The notes under the pieces: generated by a model
What the model was told of the DNA's origin: nothing
The model's input: only the letters and a program-made list of their open reading frames with translations
Database searches by the model: none
Translations under genes and position numbers: made by a program
Shown: positions 1 to 5,062 of the stretch, in pieces
How positions within the stretch are numbered: the first letter of the stretch is position 1
Layout: every line of letters begins with the position of its first letter
Source: Candidatus Cloacimonadota bacterium
GTDB taxonomy: Bacteria > Cloacimonadota > Cloacimonadia > Cloacimonadales > TCS61
Assembly (NCBI GenBank): GCA_027858325.1
Contig: JAQICU010000075.1
Location: 1-5,694 of the forward strand
Direction of reading: 5' to 3'
Length of the DNA: 5,694 bases

Positions 1-1
1 T

Positions 2-55
2 GATGGAATAAATGTATTTACCGAAATAATTAAAGAGATCGGCAGGAGAAATTGA
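2..55 (+). CDS. 3' end of an unidentified upstream gene (partial)
   Basis: An open frame enters from the left edge and encodes 17 residues ending in EIIKEIGRRN before the stop TGA at 53-55. That stop shares one base with the ATG of the racemase gene (TGATG), the arrangement expected for translationally coupled genes in one operon, and the racemase Shine-Dalgarno lies inside this frame. The tail looks like an amphipathic C-terminal helix with a basic end. It is too short for me to name a family. The overlap is visible in the sequence; that this is a real gene is inference. Confidence 0.45.
   Translation, partial: DGINVFTEIIKEIGRRN
44..48 (+). promoter_or_regulatory. Shine-Dalgarno site fixing the racemase start
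   Basis: AGGAG ends six bases before the ATG at 55, a normal spacing. The in-frame TTG at 52 would be only three bases away, so ATG 55 is the preferred start and the protein begins MFQTSY. Confidence 0.75.
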
Positions 56-1227
56 TGTTTCAAACTTCTTACATAGAATTAGATTTCAAAGCTTTAAAAA
101 AGAACATTCGATATTTAAAGAAAGAGATCGGAAAAATGGTTAGATTCGTTTCTGTGATCAAAGGAAATGCCTATGGTCACGGAATAAAAGATTTTATTCC
201 TTTAGCAGAAGCTTGCGGTATAGATTACTTTGCGGTTTCGGATGCATATGAAGCAGAGATTGCCTGTTCAGTTTTATCTCCCGCTAGTGAATTAATGATT
301 ATGGGCATGATAGATAATTCAGACCTGGAATGGGCTATTGAAAAAAATATTTCTTTTTATATTTTTGAGTTGGATAGATTAGAACACACTATATTATCTT
401 CTAAGAAATTAAACAAAAAAGCCAGGATCCACCTCGAATTAGAAACTGGATTAAATCGTACAGGATTTGAAAATGATGAACTCGAAAAAGCATTAGAATT
501 AATAAAAAAAAACAGAGAACAATTATTTATTGAAGGATTTTGTACACATTATGCCGGTGCGGAAAATATTGCTAATTATGTAAGAATTCATGAGCAATTC
601 ACTTCTTTTAATAAGATCAAGCGATACCTAAATGAAAAGGGAATTTATCCAAAATATCATCATACTGCGTCTTCAGCAGCTACTCTTCTATATCCGCAAA
701 CACGGATGGACATGGTTCGAATTGGAATTGCACAATTTGGCTTATGGCCAAGTAAGGAAACTAAAATTTATCAATTGTATGATGGTGAGATAAAGATGTT
801 CCGCGATCCATTACAGCAAATTCTTCAATGGAAAAGCAATATTATGGACACAAAATCTGTTAAACCTGCCAAATTCATTAGCTATGGAGACTCATTTTTA
901 ACTACAAAACAAACTCGAATCGCAACTGTTCCTATCGGTTATTTTCATGGTTTCCGCAGAAATCTGAGCAATGCAGGTTTTGTATTGATCGGAGGGAGAA
1001 AAGCCCCGGTAATTGGAATAGTAAATATGAATGTGTTCATAGTTGACATATCACTAATTCCAGATGTAAAAAAGGGAGATGAAGTTGTGCTTATCGGGAA
1101 ACAGAAAAAGAATAAAATCACGGTTGCTTCTTTTTCCGAATTAACAAATTCAGTAAACTACGAATTACTAACCAGATTACCTGCAGAAATACCTCGTTAT
1201 GTAATTAATAAGGAAATGCATGTTTGA
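55..1227 (+). CDS. alr: Alanine racemase family protein, PLP-dependent (fold type III)
   Basis: This 390-residue protein has the size and motif order of alanine racemase, the cytoplasmic enzyme that interconverts L- and D-alanine for peptidoglycan synthesis. Seen directly: the PLP-lysine motif VIKGNAYGHG (Lys36), HLELETGLNRTGF (Arg135), the phosphate-side segment MVRIGIAQFGLWPS (Arg222), and the second catalytic base in ISYGDSF (Tyr277), followed by the C-terminal beta domain. Several usually conserved positions differ. The common N-S-A motif reads S-S-A (206-208), GYADG reads GYFHG (295-299), and the C-M-D triplet near the substrate pocket reads N-M-N (324-326). Both catalytic residues are intact, so it is probably active, but substrate preference could differ from alanine. 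It overlaps the upstream gene by one base (TGATG), so it is probably translated from the same mRNA. No clear intrinsic terminator follows. A racemase for another amino acid is the main alternative. Confidence 0.9.
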   Translation: MFQTSYIELDFKALKKNIRYLKKEIGKMVRFVSVIKGNAYGHGIKDFIPLAEACGIDYFAVSDAYEAEIACSVLSPASELMIMGMIDNSDLEWAIEKNISFYIFELDRLEHTILSSKKLNKKARIHLELETGLNRTGFENDELEKALELIKKNREQLFIEGFCTHYAGAENIANYVRIHEQFTSFNKIKRYLNEKGIYPKYHHTASSAATLLYPQTRMDMVRIGIAQFGLWPSKETKIYQLYDGEIKMFRDPLQQILQWKSNIMDTKSVKPAKFISYGDSFLTTKQTRIATVPIGYFHGFRRNLSNAGFVLIGGRKAPVIGIVNMNVFIVDISLIPDVKKGDEVVLIGKQKKNKITVASFSELTNSVNYELLTRLPAEIPRYVINKEMHV

Positions 1228-1400
1228 TGTAATCATAAAAAATGGGACTATTTACTAAAGTACTCTAAGAAAACCGTCTTTTTCATAGGGAAGTATTGTG
1301 TGTCATGTTTTTTTGAGTTACACAGGAAAGTAATAATATTTCATTTCCCCTATCTGTATTAACATTTATTCTTCTTACAAATAATCTATTAGAAATCATC

Positions 1401-1406
1401 TTGACA
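1401..1406 (+). promoter_or_regulatory. Probable -35 element of the selD promoter
   Basis: A perfect TTGACA lies 46 bases before the GTG start. A start site about 35 bases downstream (near 1436) would leave a short leader that still contains the Shine-Dalgarno. No good TATAAT occurs at the usual spacing; the best candidate in the right area is TTCATTTG at 1422-1429, which differs at one specified position from the Bacteroidota -7 consensus TAnnTTTG. Confidence 0.5.
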
Positions 1407-1441
1407 TAATAAACATATCTATTCATTTGAATCCAATTATC

Positions 1442-1446
1442 GGAGA
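1442..1446 (+). promoter_or_regulatory. Shine-Dalgarno site fixing the selD start at GTG 1453
   Basis: GGAGA sits six bases before GTG 1453, which is in frame with the SelD body across the TGA at 1507. No comparable site precedes the GTG at 1519, and an in-frame TGA at 1402-1404 closes the frame upstream. This supports initiation at 1453. Confidence 0.75.
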
Positions 1447-1452
1447 ATAATA

Positions 1453-2505
1453 GTGAATAATAAAGAAGATATAATTAAATTAACTCAATATGTAAAAGCG
1501 GCTGGCTGAGCTGGTAAAGTGAGTCCGGCGGACTTAGATATAATATTAAACGGGTTAAATTTCCCGACTTCAGATAGAACTTTAGTAGATAGATCAGATA
1601 ATGATGATTCGGGAGTTTACAAGATCACGGATGATATTGCCATAGTGCAAACTGTAGATATCATCACACCGGTTGTTGATGATCCATATATATACGGACA
1701 GATAGCTGCGGCTAATAGTCTGAGTGATATTTATGCAATGGGAGCTAAGGTTGATACAGCTCTTAATATTGTTGCTTACGATAATTGTCATTTAACTAAA
1801 GAAATCCTGCATGAAATCCTGCGTGGTGGGATTGATAAGGTAAGAGAAGCCGGCGGTGTTGTTTTAGGTGGACACACTATCGAAGATATTGAGATGAAAT
1901 ATGGTCTTTCCGTAACCGGAACTGTTCATCCGAAAAGGATATTAAGAAACAACACAATAAAATCAGGTGATAAGATAATCCTGACTAAACCTTTGGGAAT
2001 AGGAGTTATCACTACTTCTATTAAAGCAGATGAAGCACCTCACAGCGCTATTGATAAAGCTGTCTTTCATATGAAATATTTGAATAAAGCTGCCTCAGAA
2101 TTAGCTGTTGAGGTAGGCGTAAATGCTATGACCGATGTAACAGGTTTTGGACTATTGGGTCACCTTTATGAAATGGTTAACAATGAAACATCCGTTGAAC
2201 TTGATTTCAATTCGGTTCCCTTTATCGAAGAATCTAATAAGCTAGCTGAAATGGGATTTTTCCCTGGTGGTTCTTTACGTAATGAGCGTTATTATCAACC
2301 ATTTGTAAAAATTAATAATAATTCAATACTACCACATAAACTCACCCTAATGTATGATGCCCAAACCTCTGGTGGACTGTTAATTTCTGTTCCAAAAGAA
2401 AAATCGAATTTACTTTTGGATAAATTAAGATCATCAGGAATTGAATGGGCTGCTATAATCGGTGAAGTTAACGACTCAGCGGAAAATAATATTGTTGTAG
2501 GTTAG
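1453..2505 (+). CDS. selD: Selenophosphate synthetase with selenocysteine active site (UGA recoded)
   Basis: SelD makes selenophosphate from selenide and ATP, the selenium donor for selenocysteine-tRNA and selenouridine synthesis. Read through the in-frame TGA at 1507-1509 as Sec, the protein has 350 residues, against 347 in E. coli. Its N-terminus LTQYVKAAG-U-AGKVSPADL aligns with E. coli LTQYSHGAGCGCKISP, placing Sec19 at the catalytic Cys17 position and Lys22 at the essential Lys20. The AIRS-type fold follows: metal-binding aspartates match at Asp52, Asp92 (NSLSDIYAMG) and Asp228 (MTDVTGFGLLGHL). GGH 139-141, VTG 154-156 and the C-terminal FFPGGSLRN motif are also present. The start is GTG 1453 with GGAGA six bases upstream. 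Starting at GTG 1519 would remove the nucleophile, the Lys and the glycine-rich N-terminal segment. The gene appears monocistronic. Translation requires SelA/SelB/SelC, which must lie elsewhere, so synthesis depends on its own product. Confidence 0.95.
1507..1536 (+). promoter_or_regulatory. Sec codon (TGA 1507-1509) and candidate bacterial SECIS hairpin
   Basis: Right after the UGA, AGTCC (1522-1526) pairs perfectly with GGACT (1530-1534) around a three-base loop GGC. The stem can be lengthened by G1521-U1535 and U1520-A1536. Seventeen bases separate the UGA from the loop and the loop starts with GG. From memory, SelB-binding bacterial SECIS elements have a small apical loop with a G in its first two positions at about 16-37 bases from the UGA, so this fits. 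The element lies within coding sequence, as is normal in bacteria. Confidence 0.7.
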
Positions 2506-2528
2506 AACTTCTAATTTATTTAAATTGT

Positions 2529-2554
2529 AGAAATATCCACCCATTTCTTTTTTT
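2529..2554 (+). terminator. Weak intrinsic terminator after selD
   Basis: AGAAAT (2529-2534) pairs with ATTTCT (2543-2548) around an eight-base loop and is followed by six further T residues (2549-2554). The stem is short and AT-rich. It can compete with an upstream bulged hairpin (2509-2532). Its place between the selD stop and the next promoter makes it plausible. Confidence 0.4.
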
Positions 2555-2568
2555 AACTTGACAGTTAA
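2553..2568. promoter_or_regulatory. Operator O1, TTAACT-N4-AGTTAA
   Basis: This is a perfect 6-bp inverted repeat with spacer TGAC, covering the -35 hexamer. The same half-sites with the same spacing recur at 2584-2599. A 16-bp dyad is a typical size for a dimeric HTH repressor. That it binds the product of the gene just downstream is inference. Confidence 0.7.
2558..2563 (+). promoter_or_regulatory. -35 element of the repressor promoter
   Basis: A perfect TTGACA lies 55 bases before the ATG at 2619, which would put transcription start near 2593 and leave a leader of about 25 bases containing the Shine-Dalgarno. The hexamer is embedded in the left operator, so a bound repressor should block polymerase. 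The -10 is not clear. Confidence 0.55.
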
Positions 2569-2583
2569 TTTCTAATTATTTTG

Positions 2584-2599
2584 TTAACTATGTAGTTAA
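2584..2599. promoter_or_regulatory. Operator O2, TTAACT-N4-AGTTAA
   Basis: This second perfect copy of the dyad has spacer ATGT. It lies 31 bp from O1 centre to centre, about three helical turns, so both sites face the same side of the helix as needed for cooperative binding. It spans the expected transcription start and ends nine bases before the GGAGG of the repressor gene. Confidence 0.7.
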
Positions 2600-2608
2600 G
2601 TTGGAATT

Positions 2609-2613
2609 GGAGG
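2609..2613 (+). promoter_or_regulatory. Shine-Dalgarno site fixing the repressor start
   Basis: GGAGG lies five bases before ATG 2619. The in-frame TTG codons at 2601 and 2607 have no such site and adjoin or overlap it, so ATG 2619 is preferred. Confidence 0.8.
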
Positions 2614-2618
2614 ATTGT

Positions 2619-3266
2619 ATGTTATTTGGAAAAAGGATGAAGGAAGTTCTACAAAAACTTGAACTTACACAAGTTGGCTTGGCAGAAAAGATCGGGATTT
2701 CCAATGTTGTAATAAACCGCTATATAAAAGGAAAGACAAGCCCTAATTATGATTTTTTAAATAAACTCGCTACAACATTTAACATAAATATCACCTGGCT
2801 TATCACCGGAGAAGGTCCCATGTTCCCTACCAAGAATATCAAAACGGTGGGAAATCGTGAATATTTTTATTTGCCAATACTCGATAGTGTAAGTTGTGGT
2901 TCACCGCAAGAAATAGATTCGGCAGAGCCGCTTGATCACATTATGATGGATACAAGTACACTCTCCGGAGATTTTAATTCCTACTTCGCCTTTTATGCCA
3001 GCGGAGACAGTATGGAGCCTTATATTTCCAATGGTGATGTAGTTATTATTAAACAATGTAATAACTGGGTTGCTGCAGATGATAGAATTTGCATTGTCCG
3101 CGTGGAAGGTGAGGTTACACTTAAAAAGGTAAAATCTTTTGCTGAAGGTAGAGAGATATTACTACAGCCATACAACAAAGATTATGCACCTATTTTACTT
3201 GATAGGTACACTTTGAAGGATTCTCTACTTATTGGAATTGCTGTTATGTCTGTTAGGAATCTATAA
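2619..3266 (+). CDS. XRE-family repressor with S24 (LexA/CI-like) self-cleavage domain
   Basis: This 215-residue transcriptional repressor has the CI-like architecture. The N-terminal HTH spans about residues 4-62 (LTQVGLAEKIGIS, then NRYIKGKTSPN, ending TWLITGEGPMF). The C-terminal S24 peptidase domain spans about 83-215. The catalytic dyad is visible: Ser131 in SGDSMEP, followed by NGDVVII, and Lys169 in EVTLKKV. The expected self-cleavage site is Cys93-Gly94 in SVSCGSP, the same dipeptide UmuD uses, where LexA and lambda CI have Ala-Gly. Family knowledge implies RecA-stimulated autoproteolysis after DNA damage. The HTH is of XRE type and not the winged helix of LexA, so I do not call it lexA. 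Two identical operators overlap its promoter, which argues for autoregulation. No phage, integrase or mutagenesis gene adjoins it here. It could be a prophage remnant or a resident stress regulator. Confidence 0.9.
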   Translation: MLFGKRMKEVLQKLELTQVGLAEKIGISNVVINRYIKGKTSPNYDFLNKLATTFNINITWLITGEGPMFPTKNIKTVGNREYFYLPILDSVSCGSPQEIDSAEPLDHIMMDTSTLSGDFNSYFAFYASGDSMEPYISNGDVVIIKQCNNWVAADDRICIVRVEGEVTLKKVKSFAEGREILLQPYNKDYAPILLDRYTLKDSLLIGIAVMSVRNL

Positions 3267-3642
3267 ATGTCCTGATTTTCTTAAGAAATATCCAACCAGC
3301 CAGCGAACCGATGAAATAATAAATAAAATCACTAGGAACGAAAGTTGTCCCAATAATTGTTTTTCCAATAAATGTGCTTCTGATCATTTCCAGAAATTTT
3401 GGATGCCAGAGTTGTAAGAATTCAAGAATACATGTTATAGTAAACACACTTGAAGCAATCTTCCAAGGTTTAGTTTTAATAAGAATCAAAGATATTACCA
3501 GGCACCAAAAAACCTCATATAAAAGGCCACCGAAAGAATCGTTGAACCATTTCTCTCTGTGACCGGCATAGAATTTACTGGCAAATCCTGATGAAGTTAT
3601 TATTATAATTGATATTAAAGTAACTAACTTAGCCTTATTCAT
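3253..3642 (-). CDS. DUF2809 family integral membrane protein
   Basis: This 129-residue membrane protein has about four hydrophobic helices (near residues 6-22, 39-56, 62-79 and 102-120). The conserved-looking core is ILEFLQLWHPKFL (72-84), then IRSTFIGKTIIG and SDFIYYFIGSLAG. This Glu-x-x-Gln motif and the later Ser-Asp helix match what I know of DUF2809, a family of about 120-140 residues with unknown function and a loose resemblance to VanZ-type proteins. The gene converges on the repressor and overlaps its 3' end by 14 bp (stop at 3255-3253). The ATG at 3642-3640 has no strong Shine-Dalgarno; the nearest AGGA is about 16 bases upstream. A TTGACA promoter is present on this strand. No function can be inferred from its neighbours. 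Confidence 0.8.
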   Translation of the reverse strand: MNKAKLVTLISIIIITSSGFASKFYAGHREKWFNDSFGGLLYEVFWCLVISLILIKTKPWKIASSVFTITCILEFLQLWHPKFLEMIRSTFIGKTIIGTTFVPSDFIYYFIGSLAGWIFLKKIRTFIDS

Positions 3643-3713
3643 ATTGCAATATTAATATTCCTGATTCAGATTTGATTTTTATATTATTCGAAATCATTAA
3701 AATCAATAATTTA

Positions 3714-3741
3714 TTAATAATTGTGTTTACGAATATGTCAA
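3714..3741 (-). promoter_or_regulatory. Promoter of the DUF2809 gene
   Basis: On the minus strand, TTGACA (3741-3736) is followed after 16 bases by TATTAA (3719-3714), four of six matches to TATAAT. It would start transcription near 3707, giving a leader of about 65 bases before the ATG at 3642. Confidence 0.5.
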
Positions 3742-3799
3742 TTGAAATAATAGTAAATATTAAAAACAAATCTATATGAGCATTAAAAAAGCTTTGTAC

Positions 3800-3827
3800 T
3801 TGACAAATATTTCACTTAAACTAATTA
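3800..3827 (+). promoter_or_regulatory. Promoter of the lipoprotein/LysM operon
   Basis: A perfect TTGACA (3800-3805) lies 70 bases before the ATG at 3870. The -10 is weak: TAATTA (3822-3827) after 16 bases. Transcription start would be near 3835. The -10 area is covered by the inverted repeat 3813-3831. Confidence 0.5.
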
Positions 3828-3831
3828 AGTG
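3813..3831. promoter_or_regulatory. Operator-like inverted repeat CACTTAA-N5-TTAAGTG
   Basis: This perfect 7-bp dyad with spacer ACTAA begins seven bases after the -35 hexamer and spans the -10 area. The position suits a repressor site or a promoter-embedded hairpin. It differs from the TTAACT-N4-AGTTAA operators, so a different factor would be needed. No adjacent regulator obviously matches it. Confidence 0.5.
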
Positions 3832-3869
3832 TAATGTAAATTTAATAAGAATTAAAAAAGGGAGAGGAT

Positions 3870-4118
3870 ATGAAAAACTTATTTAAAATTTTTGTTGTAG
3901 TAATGATTCTTTCGATCCTTCTTTCTGCATGTGCACCACCACCACCACCAGTCACAAAGGGTCAGTTGGACACAGCAGAAGAAGAAGCGATTCAGGAAGA
4001 GAAGAAAGCAGACGTCTTGAACAATGAAATGATGACTCTGGAAGCAGATTTAGCACAACAGGAAGCTGAATTGAAAAGCTTACAAGAGTATCAAAAAGAA
4101 CTGGAAGCAGGGAAATAG
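3870..4118 (+). CDS. Small coiled-coil lipoprotein (Lpp-like in layout)
   Basis: This 82-residue protein has a lysine-led hydrophobic signal sequence and lipobox LSAC, so Cys21 should be lipidated after signal peptidase II cleavage. The mature protein starts CAPPPPPVTKGQLD: a five-proline tether encoded by a (CCA)5 run at 3936-3950. A highly charged helix follows from about residue 33 to 79 with spaced Leu/Ala/Met positions typical of a coiled coil, and the last residue is Lys82. Size, lipidation, single helix and terminal Lys recall Braun lipoprotein Lpp, but I see no clear homology, and a peptidoglycan link is speculative. The start ATG has GGGAGAGG just upstream. It leads an operon with the LysM protein nine bases downstream, whose Shine-Dalgarno AGGAG overlaps this gene's stop codon. 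Function unknown; an envelope-spacing role is inference. Confidence 0.8.
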   Translation: MKNLFKIFVVVMILSILLSACAPPPPPVTKGQLDTAEEEAIQEEKKADVLNNEMMTLEADLAQQEAELKSLQEYQKELEAGK

Positions 4119-4127
4119 GAGTAAACT

Positions 4128-5015
4128 ATGAAAAGAATTATACTGTTATCATTAATCGCTTTGTTAGTATTACCCGTGTTGATCCAGGCTCAAGTTACTT
4201 ATCTTTCTGAAGAAGATTATAAAGATCTTAAGAAAAAAGAAAGATTAGCTTATTGGGAAAACCTAGAAAATGAACTTGCAGATTTGCAGCAAAGAAAAGC
4301 AGATGCAATTGCCAACCAGGAAAAATATGCTGCAACTATAGAAGAGCTTAATGCTCAAATAGTTCCTGTAAAAACTGAGTATGACAAAGTTCATGCCGAA
4401 ATCCTTGCATTTCTTGGTGTAACAGAAGCAGATTTTGCCTCTATTATGGAAAAGATAAAATATTTCAATGGTGAAATTGCTGATTGGAATGACCTTACAG
4501 ATAAAGAACTTTGGAAGACCAAGAAAGTTGTTCGTGCTCTCGTTGTTGAGTATAATGATTATAGAGGATCTAAATATGGTAAAGTACCAGATTTCAGAAA
4601 AGATTTCTCTGACCTTGATAACAAAATTGTGAATCTTGAGAATAATCTTGAAGCTGCAAAGCCTAAGTATTATGAAGATGAATATACAATTGTAAAAGGC
4701 GATTGGCTTTCTAAGATAGCTCAATACAGTTTTATTTATGGTGATATGTCTAAATGGCCTGTTATCTATAGAGCTAATAGAGATCAGATTAAAGATCCTA
4801 ACTTGATCTATCCTGATCAAGTTATTAATATACCACGCGGTCTACCTTATGAATGGAAAGTTTATAAAGGTGAATGTCTTTGGAAAATTGCTAGTTATCA
4901 GGAAGTATATAACAATGCTGCAAAATGGCCTCTTATCTTTAGAGCCAATAAAGATCAGATCAAAGATCCAGACCTTATATATCCTAACCAGATCTTTGAA
5001 ATTCCTAGAGATTAA
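4128..5015 (+). CDS. Exported coiled-coil protein with two C-terminal LysM domains
   Basis: This 295-residue envelope protein has a signal peptide at residues 1-21, with likely signal peptidase I cleavage at IQA-QVTY. A charged coiled coil covers about 30-95 (ENLENELADLQQRKADAIA and onward), followed by a helical middle region to about 180. Two LysM domains follow at 185-237 (EYTIVKGDWLSKIAQY to INIPR) and 242-294 (EWKVYKGECLWKIASY to FEIPR). LysM binds N-acetylglucosamine-containing glycans, so the protein should hold peptidoglycan from the periplasm. No hydrolase domain is visible; it looks structural. AGGAG overlapping the preceding stop codon lies six bases before the ATG, indicating coupled expression with the lipoprotein. 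A strong terminator follows. The coiled coils of both proteins suggest, without proving, that they associate between membrane and wall. Exact role unknown. Confidence 0.88.
   Translation: MKRIILLSLIALLVLPVLIQAQVTYLSEEDYKDLKKKERLAYWENLENELADLQQRKADAIANQEKYAATIEELNAQIVPVKTEYDKVHAEILAFLGVTEADFASIMEKIKYFNGEIADWNDLTDKELWKTKKVVRALVVEYNDYRGSKYGKVPDFRKDFSDLDNKIVNLENNLEAAKPKYYEDEYTIVKGDWLSKIAQYSFIYGDMSKWPVIYRANRDQIKDPNLIYPDQVINIPRGLPYEWKVYKGECLWKIASYQEVYNNAAKWPLIFRANKDQIKDPDLIYPNQIFEIPRD
4680..5012 (+). repeat. Tandem LysM duplication
   Basis: The two LysM units (4680-4838 and 4851-5009 within the gene) are identical at about 30 of 53 aligned residues with no gaps, joined by the four-residue linker GLPY. 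The strongest match is in the second half, where KWP, RAN, DQIKDP, LIYP and IPR are shared. Similarity is also evident at the DNA level around 4770-4800 and 4940-4970. This indicates an internal duplication. Confidence 0.85.
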
Positions 5016-5030
5016 TCTAACCAAAAATAT

Positions 5031-5062
5031 GAAGCCTCTCTTTACCGGAGAGGCTTCTTTTT
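5031..5062 (+). terminator. Strong intrinsic terminator after the LysM gene
   Basis: GAAGCCTCTC (5031-5040) pairs perfectly over 10 bp with GAGAGGCTTC (5048-5057) around a seven-base loop TTTACCG, followed by TTTTT (5058-5062). It lies 15 bases after the LysM stop codon and closes that operon. Confidence 0.95.

Larger units (their letters stand above)
1228..1452. other. Intergenic region alr-selD, possible folded RNA
   Basis: This 225-bp stretch has no credible gene. Its left half contains nested inverted repeats that could fold into a three-stem structure. The outer stem is 1285-1294 with 1343-1353 (ATAGGG with CCCTAT, then AAGT with ATTT after a bulged C). Inside it are TGTGT 1297-1301 with ACACA 1320-1324, and GAAA 1326-1329 with TTTC 1339-1342. 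A T7 run lies at 1308-1314, inside the second stem's loop, so this is not a standard terminator. The right half carries the selD -35 element and Shine-Dalgarno. Confidence 0.3.
3643..3869. other. Divergent intergenic region, very AT-rich
   Basis: This 227-bp stretch separates the minus-strand DUF2809 gene from the lipoprotein operon and has no credible ORF. It holds outward-facing TTGACA elements for both genes and a 19-bp inverted repeat near the right-hand promoter. Small AT palindromes (for example ATTGCAAT at 3643-3650) are probably compositional. Confidence 0.6.

Noticed and set aside
1043..1048. TTGACA as a further promoter
   Set aside because: It is deep inside alr coding sequence with no gene start at a matching distance.
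1242..1268. Eight-codon ATG frame after alr as a leader peptide
   Set aside because: It has no Shine-Dalgarno, no biased codon content, and the selD promoter lies downstream of it.
1594..1791. Minus-strand open frame inside selD
   Set aside because: It is antisense to a strongly conserved gene, and its product has no recognisable features.
1519..2505. SelD starting at GTG 1519 as a complete 328-residue protein
   Set aside because: It lacks the catalytic Sec/Cys and essential Lys and has no Shine-Dalgarno, while the frame upstream of the TGA matches the SelD N-terminus.
2601..2618. Repressor start at TTG 2601
   Set aside because: It has no ribosome-binding site, and GGAGG is correctly spaced for ATG 2619. 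The extra six residues are not part of the HTH.
3277..3288. 12-bp palindrome TTTCTTAAGAAA as a bidirectional terminator
   Set aside because: It is inside DUF2809 coding sequence, AT-rich, without a usable loop or a T-run.
3232..3562. Two short plus-strand open frames opposite the DUF2809 gene
   Set aside because: They lie opposite a convincing membrane-protein gene and lack ribosome-binding sites and family features.
3672..3706. TTGATTTT and AAAATCAA inverted repeat with a 19-base gap
   Set aside because: The loop is long, the arms are AT-only apart from one G/C, and it fits no promoter or terminator position. It is likely a chance event in an AT-rich spacer.
3936..3950. (CCA)5 run as a phase-variable microsatellite
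   Set aside because: Changes in trinucleotide copy number would keep the frame and only alter proline-tether length, so it is not an on/off switch.
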